A stretch of 64,000 nucleotides of DNA from Streptomyces sp. WZ-12 (GTDB lineage Bacteria; Actinomycetota; Actinomycetes; Streptomycetales; Streptomycetaceae). The notes under the pieces are model-generated. The model ran no database searches. It saw only the letters and a program-made list of their open reading frames with translations, and had not been told where the DNA came from. The position numbers and the translations under genes were made by a program. Location of the stretch: assembly GCF_028898845.1 (NCBI RefSeq), contig NZ_CP118574.1, positions 2,294,001-2,358,000 of the forward strand, read 5' to 3'. Positions 53,635 through 64,000 of this stretch are shown here, in pieces (position 1 is the stretch's first letter; every line of letters begins with the position of its first letter).

Positions 53635-56600
53635 GTGGACGCTCTCGCGGCTGCGGTACACACGCTTCTGGAAGATCCGGATGCATCTACGGAAGTGGAG
53701 GTGCCGACCTCGGAAGAAGCGGCACGCGCCGTCCGGCTTCTCGATCAGGGGCTGCGCAGCGGCCGTGGGGTCCACCGCAAGATGGCCGAGGGCGCGCTGC
53801 ACGGCGCCAAGACACTCTCGACCGACCGGCTCCAGGTCCTCTCCGAGTTCGTCCAGAACTCCGACGATGCGGGAGCCGGACAGCTGCGCATCCTGCTGCG
53901 GTCCGACGACATTCTGGTCGCCCACGACGGAGCCGGCCTGCGCCTGGCTGATGTCCTACCGCTCGGCATGCCCTGGCTCAGCGGCAAGACAGCCGACGCC
54001 GAAGTCACCGGCCGGTTCGGCATCGGACTGTCCACGCTCAGGGCACTCACCGCGGTGTGGGAGGTGCACTGCCACCCCTTCCACGTGCGCTTCTCCGGTA
54101 CCAACCTCGAACCCGCGGCGCCGCCGGAACTCCCCGACGGGATCTCCGGACCCGAGTGGACCGTCTTCCGCATCCCGCTGGCCCCCAGCACACTGACCGC
54201 GGCCCAGCTCCTTGAATGGTTCGAGGACTGGAACGACGCTTCCCTGCTCTTCCTGCGTCACCTTCGCGGCCTCGAGGTGACGGCGGGCGGGCACAGCACC
54301 GTACTAACCCTGTCCTGGGAAGACGTGACACAGCGTCGGCTCCTGATCGAGGGCGTCGAGCACGAGGTCAATGTGCAGCACGCCCGTGCGACCGACGGAG
54401 CGCTGTGGCGTGTGTACACGGCGCAGGTAACACCGCACCCCGACTGGGAACGGAGCCACAAGGCACTGGGCCCGACCGTGCCCGTGGGCATCGCGCTACC
54501 CCTGGAGCGTGGGACGAACGGCAGCGTCCATGCCGGCCTGCCCGTCGCCCCGCTGGACGTGGCGGCCCGCGTCCACACCCAGTTCGACCCCGTCGCCAGC
54601 CGCGAGGGGTTCGCCGGCAGCCGCCTCAACACACAGCTCGTCCCCGTGATCGCCGACCTGTGGGCAGCCGGCGTACGCGACGTCCTGGAGAGGGTAGATC
54701 ACACAGCGTGGCATCTCATTCCGCTTCCCTGCCCGCCGGGCTCCGCGCCAGCGAACTTGCTCCAGGACCGGATCCGCACCGAGCTGCTCACCCGCGCACG
54801 GCGGTCACTCTCCGCCGAGCTGGCCTTGCCGGTCTCGGAAGGTGGTCCCGACGCCCCGCTGACCGATTTTGCGGTCGAGGAGGCCGCGCTGTCGGACGTC
54901 CTCGACGACACCGACATCGCCCGGCTAGGCAAAGCCCCGTACGCCTTTCCTGCCGCCGTCCGCGACCGCGGCGGCCGCTGGCGGAAGGTCCTCTCGGACT
55001 GGCGTGCGGCGGGTGCCGCTGATCTGCGCGCGGAGGTGCAGGTCATGGACGCACTAAGCCTTTTCTCCGACGACGAGTGGCAGGACGTCGCGCGGCTCGT
55101 ACGGCTCGCCGCGGTCGTCCTCGAAGCGGGCCACGAGTATGCGCTGGCCGGCCGGGCGTGCCTGGTCACCGCCGACGGGCGCCGACTTCGGCCGCAGCCC
55201 GCGGAGCACGCGTTCGCCGACGCGTCCGGCGAGGCCACCGGCCCCTTGGATGTGCTGGGTGTTGTTCTGGACCTGCATCCCACCTACGCGGAGGACAACG
55301 CCTGGACGAAGACTGTCACCGCATGGCTGCGACGGCGGGACTGCCTGGTGCGCCGCGACGACACGGCAGCCGTACTGAAGATCGTCTCCCGGATCGGAAG
55401 AGCCGGCGGACAACTTGCCGACAGCGACGAGACGACGGAGGCCGCCAGGCTCGTCGCTCTGCAGCAGGCACTCGGTGAGATGCCCAAGCAACTACGCGAC
55501 CCGCTCGGTCCGGGCATCGGACGTGCCATCCTCCTCAACGGCTTCGCCTACGACACGGACGGGACCGAACAGTCCCACCGCGTGAAGCCCGGCGCCGCCT
55601 ATCTCCCCCAGGCATTGGAGACCGCTGACGGAGACCGGTTCGAGGTCGCGGCACGCAAGACTCCCGGTCTCATCTGGGTGCGCCGCTCCTACGCGCGGTC
55701 ACTTCTCTCCGCTGCCCAGGCAGGCGGTCTGAGCAGAACGGCCTTCCTGCGACTGCTGGGCGTGGCGGACGCCCCCCGGCTCACTCCGGTGCACGAGGTC
55801 AATTACCAAGCGGACACCAAGACGTACCCGGGCGATCCCCGTCTCGGCCTCGCACGGAACTGCAGGTGGTCCGTCGCAGACCGGCGGTTTCAGATGATGC
55901 TCAAGGGAGCCGACCACACCCTGGACGACCTGACCAGCAGCGACCTCGTCGCCGTGGTCAAGAGCATCACGGCCGAGAAGAACGTGGACGAGCGACGACG
56001 CCGCACAGCCGCCCTGCTACGCACTCTCACCGCACCGCTGACCAGTTCAGACCAGGCCGTCGTCCCAATGGCCCGGGGCCACTACAAGTGGAACGTCACA
56101 GGTGAGACGGCGGCCATCTGGGTGTGGCGGCTCCGGGAGACCGCCTGGCTGGAGGACAGCCAAGGGCGGCTCCAGCCGCCGGCCGACCTCACCCTGCGTA
56201 CACCGGATACGGAGGCCCTGTACGGACCGGAGGATCCCGGATACCTACACCCGGCGATCCACCAAGCGCTGGCCACCCGCACGGAGGTCCTCACCGCTCT
56301 CGGTGTCTCCGGCGATCCAGACGTCCCGCGCCTGATGGAACGGCTGCGTGAACTCCGGGACCGTCAGGACGACGACGATACCGATGCCGACGTGCCAGAC
56401 AGTCTGAGAGCGGAGGCGTTGCTGGTCTATCAATCCCTGGCGCGGCGTCTGACTCACCATTCGGGAGATGCAACCCAGACGGCGGTGGAGAAGCAGATCC
56501 GCAACGAGTTTCTGTACGAGGACCTCGTCCTGACCGACCAGGGCTGGACGGAATCAGGCAAGTGCTTCCAGGGACCTGCGATCCTGCGCGGGTTCCGTCC

Positions 56601-58299
56601 CTTCGCCCTGACCGGGACGGACGTCGACCCTCTGTGGCAGGTACTGGGCATCTCCGAACCCGGGCTCGATGACCTCATCGACGTGCTGAAGGAGATCTCC
56701 GGGACCGGCGCGGCCCCCGACGCCGAGCACGAAAGGGTCATGCTCGAGGCTCTGCGCCGCCTGCGGGACGTGATCTCCGCCGCCGACAAGCCAATGCCGC
56801 CGGGGCTGCAGAGCAGGCTACGGAGTCTGCCGCTGTGGACCACGGCCGGCTGGGTCAAAGGCAAGGGCCGATCGGTGTTCGCCGTGGCCGACTCCAGGGT
56901 CGAGCGGGTCCTGACGGACCGTCTGCCGCTGTGGAAGCCAGGAGGGAACGTGCAGCAGTTCACTACACTGTTCGGGCGGCTGCACGTCACACCCCTGGAC
57001 GTCGCGGGCGCCCAGGTCACGTACGAGACCGGAGGTGTGGACAGGGTCGGGGGCGCAGCCCTGGACCAACCGGCCGACGCGAGCCTCACGGAGGACTTCC
57101 GGCGGGGAGTCGCCGCGCTCCAGGACCTTCTGGTGCGCGACGAGCCCGAGACGGCGGAGGCTTTCACCGGCTGGACCTGGCTGGCGAGCCTGGAAGTCCG
57201 GCTACTCCCCGGTCTGCGGATCCGCCTCGACCCAGGAGGCACGTACGAGCCCATCGAGCTTCCCGTCGACGCGCAGATCGACCGCGGCCGCAACACGCTG
57301 TTCCTGCACTCGCACACGGCGCTGGCCACCAAGGCGGGTGCGGGCGCGGCCATCGCCGCCCACTTCGCGGAAGAACGGTCGCGCGTAGGCCACAGCTGGC
57401 GGGATGTTTGGGAGGAATGCCTGGTGGAGGCAGGGGCCGGAACCGCGCTCACATCGGCAGGGCAGCGGGACCGCGAGGAACGGCAGCGGCTCGCCGAAGA
57501 ACTGCACCGACGTGCACAGCGGGCTCCCGCCCCGCCGATGCCGAACGGGAAACCGCCCGGCCAACGGGGCACTGGCACCGGCCCGGCTGCTCCCGCTGGA
57601 CCGACCGGCATCATCCCGCCACCCCGCACCGGTTCAGCTCCCGCTCCCGCGCCGGGAAACCCCGGACCTGGCACCCAGTCCGGCCCGCAGCACGCGCCGG
57701 TCGCGCGCCCCCTTGTGGACGCGGCCGCCTTCGATGTGCTGCCCAGCAAGGTCACCCGCACTGGAACGCCGTCCACACCGGGCAGCACCCCTGCCCATAC
57801 GCCGGGGACGGCGGGACCTTCGCCCCGCCGACACGGGACCCCACTCCCCCAGCCCAGGCCCGGAGGGGCCCGACCCCGCTGCCATGCCTCACCGCTCGGG
57901 TACGCAGGCCACCACAAGGAGGAACTCGTCATCCAGGCGCTTCGCCGAATCCTGCAAGAGCAGGGTGTCGAGCTGGACGACCAGCGGGGTGCGTCAGGCG
58001 TGGGCGCCGACGCATACGACTCGACTGGGCGCTATTACGAGATCAAGGCCCACGGGCGTGCTGTCCCAGACGAACTGACCCTGACGCGTTCGGAGTTCGT
58101 ACGGGCCTGGTCTGAGGGCGAGAACTACACGCTCGTGATCGCCTCACACCTGGAGAAGGGCGCCGGCAAGCCGACCCTCCGCCTGGTGAACGACCCCGTG
58201 CACCGCTTTGAAGTCGAACCGCCAACGGATGTCTGTCTCAAGGGTGTACGCGACCTGTTGGTGGAGTCGACCGTGTACGAATGGCCCGGCACGGAGTAG
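53635..58299 (+). CDS. Giant sacsin-like GHKL ATPase with C-terminal DUF3883-like domain
   Basis: 1554 residues, GTG start behind GGGGAGG (53619-53625). The N-terminal 250 residues have the GHKL N-box LSEFVQNSDDAGAGQ, ILVAHDGAGL and RFGIGLSTLRAL, as in sacsin/Hsp90-type ATPases. About 900 residues without known motifs follow, then a long Pro/Gly linker (about 1300-1420). The C-terminus (about 1425-1540: HHKEELVIQALRRIL, GVGADAYDSTGRYYEIKAHG, LTRSEFVRA, YTLVIAS) resembles DUF3883, a PD-(D/E)xK-like fold often attached to defence proteins. It is probably an ATP-switched effector, convergent with the Wadjet operon. Confidence 0.8.
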   Translation: MDALAAAVHTLLEDPDASTEVEVPTSEEAARAVRLLDQGLRSGRGVHRKMAEGALHGAKTLSTDRLQVLSEFVQNSDDAGAGQLRILLRSDDILVAHDGAGLRLADVLPLGMPWLSGKTADAEVTGRFGIGLSTLRALTAVWEVHCHPFHVRFSGTNLEPAAPPELPDGISGPEWTVFRIPLAPSTLTAAQLLEWFEDWNDASLLFLRHLRGLEVTAGGHSTVLTLSWEDVTQRRLLIEGVEHEVNVQHARATDGALWRVYTAQVTPHPDWERSHKALGPTVPVGIALPLERGTNGSVHAGLPVAPLDVAARVHTQFDPVASREGFAGSRLNTQLVPVIADLWAAGVRDVLERVDHTAWHLIPLPCPPGSAPANLLQDRIRTELLTRARRSLSAELALPVSEGGPDAPLTDFAVEEAALSDVLDDTDIARLGKAPYAFPAAVRDRGGRWRKVLSDWRAAGAADLRAEVQVMDALSLFSDDEWQDVARLVRLAAVVLEAGHEYALAGRACLVTADGRRLRPQPAEHAFADASGEATGPLDVLGVVLDLHPTYAEDNAWTKTVTAWLRRRDCLVRRDDTAAVLKIVSRIGRAGGQLADSDETTEAARLVALQQALGEMPKQLRDPLGPGIGRAILLNGFAYDTDGTEQSHRVKPGAAYLPQALETADGDRFEVAARKTPGLIWVRRSYARSLLSAAQAGGLSRTAFLRLLGVADAPRLTPVHEVNYQADTKTYPGDPRLGLARNCRWSVADRRFQMMLKGADHTLDDLTSSDLVAVVKSITAEKNVDERRRRTAALLRTLTAPLTSSDQAVVPMARGHYKWNVTGETAAIWVWRLRETAWLEDSQGRLQPPADLTLRTPDTEALYGPEDPGYLHPAIHQALATRTEVLTALGVSGDPDVPRLMERLRELRDRQDDDDTDADVPDSLRAEALLVYQSLARRLTHHSGDATQTAVEKQIRNEFLYEDLVLTDQGWTESGKCFQGPAILRGFRPFALTGTDVDPLWQVLGISEPGLDDLIDVLKEISGTGAAPDAEHERVMLEALRRLRDVISAADKPMPPGLQSRLRSLPLWTTAGWVKGKGRSVFAVADSRVERVLTDRLPLWKPGGNVQQFTTLFGRLHVTPLDVAGAQVTYETGGVDRVGGAALDQPADASLTEDFRRGVAALQDLLVRDEPETAEAFTGWTWLASLEVRLLPGLRIRLDPGGTYEPIELPVDAQIDRGRNTLFLHSHTALATKAGAGAAIAAHFAEERSRVGHSWRDVWEECLVEAGAGTALTSAGQRDREERQRLAEELHRRAQRAPAPPMPNGKPPGQRGTGTGPAAPAGPTGIIPPPRTGSAPAPAPGNPGPGTQSGPQHAPVARPLVDAAAFDVLPSKVTRTGTPSTPGSTPAHTPGTAGPSPRRHGTPLPQPRPGGARPRCHASPLGYAGHHKEELVIQALRRILQEQGVELDDQRGASGVGADAYDSTGRYYEIKAHGRAVPDELTLTRSEFVRAWSEGENYTLVIASHLEKGAGKPTLRLVNDPVHRFEVEPPTDVCLKGVRDLLVESTVYEWPGTE

Positions 58300-58838
58300 C
58301 ACCACGCTCGCCCCCGCTCTCGCAGGTTCATCCTTGCGAACGCGGGGCGCAGTCGAGCCCAGATGGGCTTCGCCAACCACGGCCCGGGCGGGACCGGAGA
58401 GCCCGTGGCGGCTCTGCTGCAGCCGATGAAGTCCACTCGATCGCGCTTCGATCGCCCATCGCTGTCTCTCCTGCCGTGAGCCTCGAAGCGCCTTGCGTGC
58501 CAGGCGCTTCTGGTGCGCTGCCTAACGAGCGGCGTACCGAACTGGCACGCGACCAGCCCATCATTCACTTCGAACGCCTGTCCCGAAAAGGGGGACGCAT
58601 CAACTCGTCTAGCCGCAAGGCTGGTTGCCGCGTAGCCCTTGAGGCGTCGGCAGATCGAAGCATGCGGCGCCGGCGCCGTGTCTGCGCCGCAGGAAGTGGC
58701 CTGATCTGGAGACGGCGCTCGCCGCGACCGCGAACGTCTCCACCACAAGACGGTCCGGTCAGCGCCAGTGGGCGCGACAGAACGGTGTGCGACGCCTCAG
58801 CTGCTGGGCTCCGGCTACTGGCCAGGTACGGGGGTTGT
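58300..58838. other. No gene seen
   Basis: About 540 bp between convergent genes. Frames on both strands lack motifs. It must contain the transcription ends of both neighbours, but no clear hairpin with a T-run was seen. Confidence 0.4.
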
Positions 58839-60035
58839 TCACTGCGGCTCTTGGCGTAGGTTGTTGAGGGCCGTCTCAAGCAGGTGGTAGCGCACGCGTT
58901 CCTGTTCGAGTCGCACGTTATGACCGAACTCGCCTTCCACGAGACTTTCGTGGAGATCGGCTTCTTCCGGTGTGAGCGTGGTGAGGTGCTCGTGGGTGGG
59001 GGTTTCTTCCTTCACCCATTGACTGCGGTGCTCCAGCAGCACGTTCCTGTCCATCAGGATGGACCGGGCGTGCGGGAAGGCTCGGCGTAGCCGGTCGAGG
59101 ATGGTGAGGCCGTGAGTGTCTAGGTCACCCCAGTAGATCAGGCGGACATCCTGCAGCCAGGGCAGGGCGGAGAGTTGAGTGACGGCGTAGCCGCCACCGT
59201 GGATGACGATGCTGTGGGGCTGGCTGGGGAAGGCCAGATAGGTGGTTTCGTTCTCGACGACATACACGGTCGTGACGCCGGGTGGCCTGGCGGTGAATTC
59301 GTCAACACGGACCGTGAGCTCGCTGAAGCCCGCCAGTGACGCACCGCCGAGCAGGCGGAAACGCAGGTAGGCGGGTTTACGCAGGAAGCGAAAGCGAGCG
59401 GCGAAGTCGGTGCGGGCAGATCCGGTATCAATGCGGTCGTCGGGGAGGCAGTGCTCGAGCAGGGTGGTGAGGATGGCTCGGTGGTGCTCGATGAACTTGG
59501 TGTCCACGCGGGGTACGTCGAGCTGGCGCAGGTAGACGGCCGGGCCGCGGTAGTCGGTGATCCACCCGATGGTGGCTTGGAGCCGTGGCCAGTCAGCTTC
59601 CCGTTGGACGACCTTCATCGGGTGCACGGCCATCCATGCGGCCAGCGGGGGCAGCGTCTCGCGGGCAGCGGCCAGGAGGGATGCGTAGCGGTTGACCGTG
59701 CTGGTGACGCCCAGGAGGGTCCACAGGTCTTCGCGGCGTTCGATCCAGACCCGGGCGGGGACCTTGTTCACGCCGGCCAGGCGTCCGCCGAGCTGCCGGT
59801 ACTCAATGCGCATGCGCCGGTTGGCTCCGGGGGCCCACGACGTGGCCCAGGCGAGGACTTGGTCGTAGTGCTGGGTGATGTCGCCGGCCTTCGGGCCCTG
59901 CAGGGGGACGTCGAGTGGTTCCCATGCGGCGCCGTCGGCGAGCTGGGTGAGGTAGTCGCCGCGGTCCCAGCGTTTGCGCAGGCGGGCGACGACGTCGCGG
60001 GGTGTGGGCCAGTTCTGGGTGTGAGTGGCGGCCAT
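58839..60035 (-). CDS. jetD: Wadjet JetD, Toprim-type nuclease subunit
   Basis: 398 residues; ATG one base after the jetC stop. The N-terminal DUF3322-like part (WPTPRDVVARLRKRWDRGDY) is DNA-binding. The C-terminal DUF2220/Toprim part has VYVVENETTYLAFP (catalytic Glu) and RLIYWGDLDTHGLTILDRL (metal-binding DxD). In Wadjet, JetD is the nuclease that cuts closed circular DNA such as plasmids after extrusion by the JetABC SMC complex. Length and motifs are normal. Confidence 0.9.
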   Translation of the reverse strand: MAATHTQNWPTPRDVVARLRKRWDRGDYLTQLADGAAWEPLDVPLQGPKAGDITQHYDQVLAWATSWAPGANRRMRIEYRQLGGRLAGVNKVPARVWIERREDLWTLLGVTSTVNRYASLLAAARETLPPLAAWMAVHPMKVVQREADWPRLQATIGWITDYRGPAVYLRQLDVPRVDTKFIEHHRAILTTLLEHCLPDDRIDTGSARTDFAARFRFLRKPAYLRFRLLGGASLAGFSELTVRVDEFTARPPGVTTVYVVENETTYLAFPSQPHSIVIHGGGYAVTQLSALPWLQDVRLIYWGDLDTHGLTILDRLRRAFPHARSILMDRNVLLEHRSQWVKEETPTHEHLTTLTPEEADLHESLVEGEFGHNVRLEQERVRYHLLETALNNLRQEPQ

Positions 60036-60036
60036 G

Positions 60037-63000
60037 TCAGCTGTCCTGTCCGGTTGCGGGCTGTAGGGCGGCCAAGGTGTGGGCGAGGCGTTCTTGGCGG
60101 TACTGGGCGATGGTCAGGGTGCGCAGGCGGGAGTGGTGTCCGGTCGGGTTGTCGACGAAGCCGACGGCGGACACATAGGGCTCGATGACGTGGATCTTTT
60201 GCAGCGGGGTGACGATGAGGAGTTGCAGGCCCAGTCGCTTGAAGAGGTCCAGGGCGAAGCGAGCCGATTCCTCCGAGCCGCGGCCGAAGGCTTCGTCGAT
60301 GACAACGAAGCGGAAGGTACGGCTCCTGCTGCTGGTCGTGTCCAGCTTGAACTGGTAGGCGAGGGAGGCGGCCAGGATGGTGTACGCGAGCTTTTCCTTC
60401 TGGCCGCCGGACTTGCCGCCGGAGTCGGAGTACACCTCGTACTCGGAGTCGTCCTCGCGGCGTCGTTCACTGGCGCTGAACACGAACCAGTACCGCACGT
60501 CGGTGACACGCTTGATCCAGCCGCGGTCGCTTTCCGTGGAGCCTTCGCGGCCCTTGAAGCGTTCGATCAGGCGCTGGACCTGGTGGAACTTCTCCTCGGA
60601 GTACAGGTCGGAGTCGTCGCCGGACAGGACGTCGTCGGTGCAGGCGCGCAGTTCCGCAGTGAACTCGCGGATCTCGGTGTTGGGTGTCTGCTCGGGCTTG
60701 AGCATGATGTAGCGGCCCGGGTTGTAGTCGATGTCGGCCAGCGACTCGTTGATGGTGTTGATGCGGTCGCCGATCTCGTCGGCCCAGATGTTCAACTGCG
60801 CGTGAAATCCGGCGATTTCGCGGATCACGTTGGTCTTCAGGTAGGTGCGGAACTGGTCCTGGAAGCGCGGCAGGTCGTCGGCGACGAGCTTCTGGTGCAC
60901 AGCACGGTATCCGGGGGCGGAGGCGACAGAGGCGTCGAGCTCGCTGGTCTCGACCTGATAGGTGTTGCGGAAGGCGCTCATCTGGGCGGCGATCGTCTGA
61001 GCGAGGCGAGTCTGCTCCTTGGCCCAGCGGTGCTTGTGCGCCGTCATCTCCTCGCGCAGCCGGGTTTCGGCCTGCGCGCACTCCTGCGCGGTCCGGCACG
61101 CCAACCGGGCTGTGGACAGGCGCCGCTCGAGGGCCGGGAAGTGGGCCTGCGCATCGCCGGCGGCCGGTTCGTCGAGGAGGGCACGGGCCTCGTCACGAGC
61201 GCGTTCAGCGGCGTCCCGTTCGCCGCAGACCCGGCCCCAGCTCTGGCTGGCCTTCTCGTGGGCGGCTTCCTGTTCGGTGATTTCGCCGGCGATCTCCGTA
61301 AGGCGCCGGGTGAGTTCGTCCAGATCCTTGGAGTCGGCCTGCAGACGCTGCTTCTCGCCGGTGAGCTCGGTGATGCGCCGTACCGCGGAAGGCCAGTCGA
61401 TCTCGCTGTAGTCCTGCATCGCCGCCAGCCGGTCGAGGACCTTGTCACGGCTGATGGCGTCCTCGTAGGCGGCTCCCAGTCCGCGCCTCTTCTTCTCCAT
61501 CTCGCGCTGGGCGCCATGGACCTGCCCTGCCTGGTCCAGGAGGGCATCGATCTTCGCCTGGTTCGTCCAGCCAAGCGCATAAGTGCTGCGGTCGTCGATG
61601 CGGGTGGTGTCGTTTTTCTCGTGGCGGCCCCGCGCCCCCTTGATCAATCCCTGTGCGGTGATGGCCAGTTCGGCGTGCCGGAGGTCCTCCATGGTCGATA
61701 CGCAGGCGTGGGAGGCGCGGCGTTCGAGCTCGCCGGCCAGCCACGGGGTGAACGGCGAGTCGTCTCGCACTTCGAGCTTGGTGAACAGCGCCGTGGACGC
61801 GCCTGTGGGCAGGCGCCGCGGCGGGAGCTTGTCCGGGACGCGGAAGTAGACCAGCTTCGTCCCCAGGTGGTGGTCGTTGATCCAGTCGGAGACACGGGCG
61901 TACTGGTCGCCGGGGACCAGGAGGGACACGGCGAAGCCGCGCAGCAGCCGCTCGGCGGCTCCAGCCCACTCCTGTTCCTCGTCGCGGACCTGAATGAGTT
62001 CGCCGGCGAACGGCAGGACACTCTCCTCTATGCCGAGTTCGCGGCTCAGGCGGGTGCGTACCTCCAACTGCTTTCGGGGGATGTTGCTGCGGCGCGAGCG
62101 CAGACTGATCAGATCTTCGTTGAGGTCCTCGGCCTGCTGCTTCAGCCGTGCGGCCTCGACCGCGAGCGTCTCCAGCGCCGTGCGCGTCTCCTGTGTCGTC
62201 GCGGCGACGTCATGCTGAGCCCGGACAATCTCCTCGATCCGGTCGGTGAACTGGGCCTGATCGGTGACCGGAGCCAGCTCGGCCTGCTCCAGCAGGGCGG
62301 CGTGCCGACGGGCGCGCTTCTCCTGAGCGGCGCGCTGCTGCTCCGTCTCCTTGATCTGGCGCTCCAGTTCACCCAGGCGCCCGCCACCCAGGCCCTCACG
62401 CTGTAGTTCCCACCGGCGCTCCTGGCCCCGCAGCTGATCCAGCTCGTCCTTCGCGGTCTTCTTCTCGCTGTCCAGGCGGGCGAGCATCCTTTCCAGCTCG
62501 GCGCGCTGGGCTTCGTGCAGAACCGACGTGCGCTCGGCGATGAAGTACCGTAGGGCGGCCTGCTGGGCGTCGGCCTCGTCGATGCGTGCGGCCAGGCCCT
62601 CGTAGGCGTCGCAGTCCTCAAGCAGCGGGGTGAGGGCCTTGATCTGGGCGCGGGCCCGCTGAACCGAGTTGTAGGTGGTGGTCAGCGCGTCGAAGTGACT
62701 CACAATGTTGTCGGTCATGGCCGCCGCATCGAACGGTTCGAGCATGTGACTGCGCACGAAGTCGTCCAGGCTGCCCACCGACTTCATCGACACCGTCTGG
62801 TGGAAGAGTTCCAGCGCCTGCTCGGACTCGATGCCCATACGGCGCCGGAAGTCCTTGCTGTAGGGCGGGAACGTCTTGTGGACGCGCACATCGCCAGCTT
62901 CGAGGCGCTTCTTCAGGGCCCGCACCTCGGTGCCGAAGTCGGCGAAGTCTCCGGCGACGGACAGCGCCCGGTCGGCGACGAGCAACAGCCGCTCGGGGCT

Positions 63001-63453
63001 GGTGGCGTTCGGATCGGCCAGCCAGAACACCTGCCCCAGCGTGACGGTCGCCGCCAGCGCCGGGTTATGGAACACGCCCAGGATGACGGAGTAGCTGCCC
63101 GGCTTGCGCAGCGCCACCGGCTTGGTCGTCCCGGTGGTCTCGTTGCGTTCGGACTTGTAGTGGCCCAGGACGTAGGAGCGCAGGCTGCGCTCGCGGCTCT
63201 CCGCGCCGGCAGCCTTGTTGTAGGCAATCTTGTGGGCGGGCATGAACAGGGTGGTGATCGCATCCACCAGGGTGGACTTGCCGGAGCCGATGTCCCCGGT
63301 CAACAGCGCGTTGGCGCCGCCGAGGCCGAAGGACCACACGTGCTTGTGGAACGTGCCCCAGTTGTAGACCTCCAGACGCTCCAGCCGGAATCCGGCCGCG
63401 GCAACGTCGGTGGAGGGGGCCGTGTCGGCGGGGCCGGGCTGGGCGGGGATCAC
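60037..63453 (-). CDS. jetC: Wadjet JetC, SMC/MukB-like ATPase
   Basis: GTG 63453 is chosen: it overlaps the jetB stop (GTGA) and has AGGAG 8 bp upstream; the frame is open further upstream but inside jetB. 1138 residues. Head: [20 protein letters not shown] then [20 protein letters not shown] (Walker A, about residue 50). Long coiled-coil arms with a hinge follow. The C-terminal head has [20 protein letters not shown] (signature) and [16 protein letters not shown] (Walker B). It is the loop-extruding motor of the anti-plasmid complex. Confidence 0.9.
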   Translation of the reverse strand: MIPAQPGPADTAPSTDVAAAGFRLERLEVYNWGTFHKHVWSFGLGGANALLTGDIGSGKSTLVDAITTLFMPAHKIAYNKAAGAESRERSLRSYVLGHYKSERNETTGTTKPVALRKPGSYSVILGVFHNPALAATVTLGQVFWLADPNATSPERLLLVADRALSVAGDFADFGTEVRALKKRLEAGDVRVHKTFPPYSKDFRRRMGIESEQALELFHQTVSMKSVGSLDDFVRSHMLEPFDAAAMTDNIVSHFDALTTTYNSVQRARAQIKALTPLLEDCDAYEGLAARIDEADAQQAALRYFIAERTSVLHEAQRAELERMLARLDSEKKTAKDELDQLRGQERRWELQREGLGGGRLGELERQIKETEQQRAAQEKRARRHAALLEQAELAPVTDQAQFTDRIEEIVRAQHDVAATTQETRTALETLAVEAARLKQQAEDLNEDLISLRSRRSNIPRKQLEVRTRLSRELGIEESVLPFAGELIQVRDEEQEWAGAAERLLRGFAVSLLVPGDQYARVSDWINDHHLGTKLVYFRVPDKLPPRRLPTGASTALFTKLEVRDDSPFTPWLAGELERRASHACVSTMEDLRHAELAITAQGLIKGARGRHEKNDTTRIDDRSTYALGWTNQAKIDALLDQAGQVHGAQREMEKKRRGLGAAYEDAISRDKVLDRLAAMQDYSEIDWPSAVRRITELTGEKQRLQADSKDLDELTRRLTEIAGEITEQEAAHEKASQSWGRVCGERDAAERARDEARALLDEPAAGDAQAHFPALERRLSTARLACRTAQECAQAETRLREEMTAHKHRWAKEQTRLAQTIAAQMSAFRNTYQVETSELDASVASAPGYRAVHQKLVADDLPRFQDQFRTYLKTNVIREIAGFHAQLNIWADEIGDRINTINESLADIDYNPGRYIMLKPEQTPNTEIREFTAELRACTDDVLSGDDSDLYSEEKFHQVQRLIERFKGREGSTESDRGWIKRVTDVRYWFVFSASERRREDDSEYEVYSDSGGKSGGQKEKLAYTILAASLAYQFKLDTTSSRSRTFRFVVIDEAFGRGSEESARFALDLFKRLGLQLLIVTPLQKIHVIEPYVSAVGFVDNPTGHHSRLRTLTIAQYRQERLAHTLAALQPATGQDS

Positions 63454-64000
63454 CGCTGCATCTCCTGGGGGGTATGGGTGGCCGCGTACTGGGTCAGGTT
63501 CGTTTCGAAGTCGGCGAGCCACTGCCCGTCGACGAAGGCTTTGATGATCCGCTGCACCTCGAATAGCTGCTCCTGGCCGCGGGCCCGGCGCAGGAACTGC
63601 AGGTCCACCACCTTGTTGATGTGACCGTCGATCTGGTCGACCAGACGTGCCTCATTGCTGCCAGTCGGCAGGTACGTGCGGATCAGCTCGACGATCTCGT
63701 CCCGGGTGATCATCAGGCGGGTGCCGTCCGCGCCTGCGTCGAATTCCGCGAGCCGCTTGCGCAGCAGCACGATCAGCAGACTGACGGGGTAGGACAGCGA
63801 GCGGCGGGGCATCAGCCGCGGCGGCGCCATGCGGGGGTCTCGGACGTCGTCTTCATCGTCGGGCTTCGACTGGAGGAAGGCGTAGCCCTCCATCTCGTCG
63901 ATCACCACGCGTAGCCCCATGACGTCGACGTAGTCCTTCACACCGGCACTGTGGTGCAGCAGGGCGTCCCAGGCGCGCTCGTGCTGGTCGCGGAATACCG
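63450..64000 (-). CDS. jetB: Wadjet JetB (kleisin-partner, DUF4194), 5' end outside the window
   Basis: The frame is open to the window edge ([38 protein letters not shown]), so the true start lies beyond 64000. About 183 residues are visible. [34 protein letters not shown] and [20 protein letters not shown] are the usual DUF4194 phrases of the MukE-like JetB winged-helix subunit. It overlaps jetC by 4 bp. jetA should be upstream, outside the window. Confidence 0.85.
   Translation of the reverse strand, partial: VFRDQHERAWDALLHHSAGVKDYVDVMGLRVVIDEMEGYAFLQSKPDDEDDVRDPRMAPPRLMPRRSLSYPVSLLIVLLRKRLAEFDAGADGTRLMITRDEIVELIRTYLPTGSNEARLVDQIDGHINKVVDLQFLRRARGQEQLFEVQRIIKAFVDGQWLADFETNLTQYAATHTPQEMQR

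Noticed and set aside
60079..62406. 775-codon plus-strand frame
   Set aside because: Antisense of jetC coiled coil; jetC carries the Walker and signature motifs.

Overview
The window looks like chromosome or island DNA of a Streptomyces or close relative. It has very high GC, frequent GTG/TTG starts, a class-E-type sortase signal (LARTG), secreted ALF-repeat, ricin-lectin and AbfB proteins, and IS110/IS5/IS3 debris. Function calls rest on motifs and remembered families; no database search was run.

Layout. (1) 1-10.4 kb, plus strand: a run of exported surface proteins (a sortase-anchored Ala-rich protein, two ALF-repeat proteins, two ricin-type lectins) that ends in a 1424-residue ALF/coiled-coil/HINT polymorphic toxin with a stop-start coupled candidate immunity gene. 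(2) 10.7-13.6 kb: mobile debris, namely a broken recombinase with HTH and Cys-rich partners, an IS5-family element with matched 17-bp ends and a TAA flank that carries a passenger gene, and a second transposase remnant. (3) 13.7-31.3 kb, minus strand: an approx 18 kb defence block with a HsdM-like methyltransferase, HsdS-like specificity subunit, NERD/pseudokinase/kinase/NTPase protein, an all-helical protein and a giant HerA-like ATPase, all with overlapping ends, plus an upstream AIPR-family protein. It resembles the methylation-associated defence system (MADS; order mad2-5-6-7-8) and recalls Pgl/BREX-2 through the PglW-like kinase. (4) 31.4-32.8 kb: an IS3 remnant, a phased GCGTCA repeat array and an excisionase-like HTH gene with a strong terminator. 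(5) 33-38.4 kb: an FAD monooxygenase, Uma2 proteins (one intact, one broken), a DUF6193-like protein, and two copies of a 56-bp repeat with a palindromic core. (6) 37.6-43.7 kb: a second giant secreted coiled-coil toxin with a coupled immunity candidate, divergent from a secreted FG-GAP/VCBS protein. (7) 43.8-53.4 kb: decaying DNA with an ASCH gene next to a broken tRNA-synthetase-like gene, a NACHT NTPase frameshifted in its Walker A motif, a relic of a type I-E-like CRISPR array, an intact IS110 transposase and IS5/IS110 fragments. An intact HxlR regulator/aldo-keto reductase pair sits among them. (8) 53.6-64 kb: a 1554-residue sacsin-like GHKL ATPase with a C-terminal DUF3883-like domain, convergent with a Wadjet anti-plasmid operon (jetB partial, jetC, jetD; jetA is expected just past the window).

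Taken together this is an accessory island that stacks anti-phage (MADS-like), anti-plasmid (Wadjet), contact-toxin and possibly undescribed (GHKL-DUF3883, AIPR) functions, interspersed with transposition scars.
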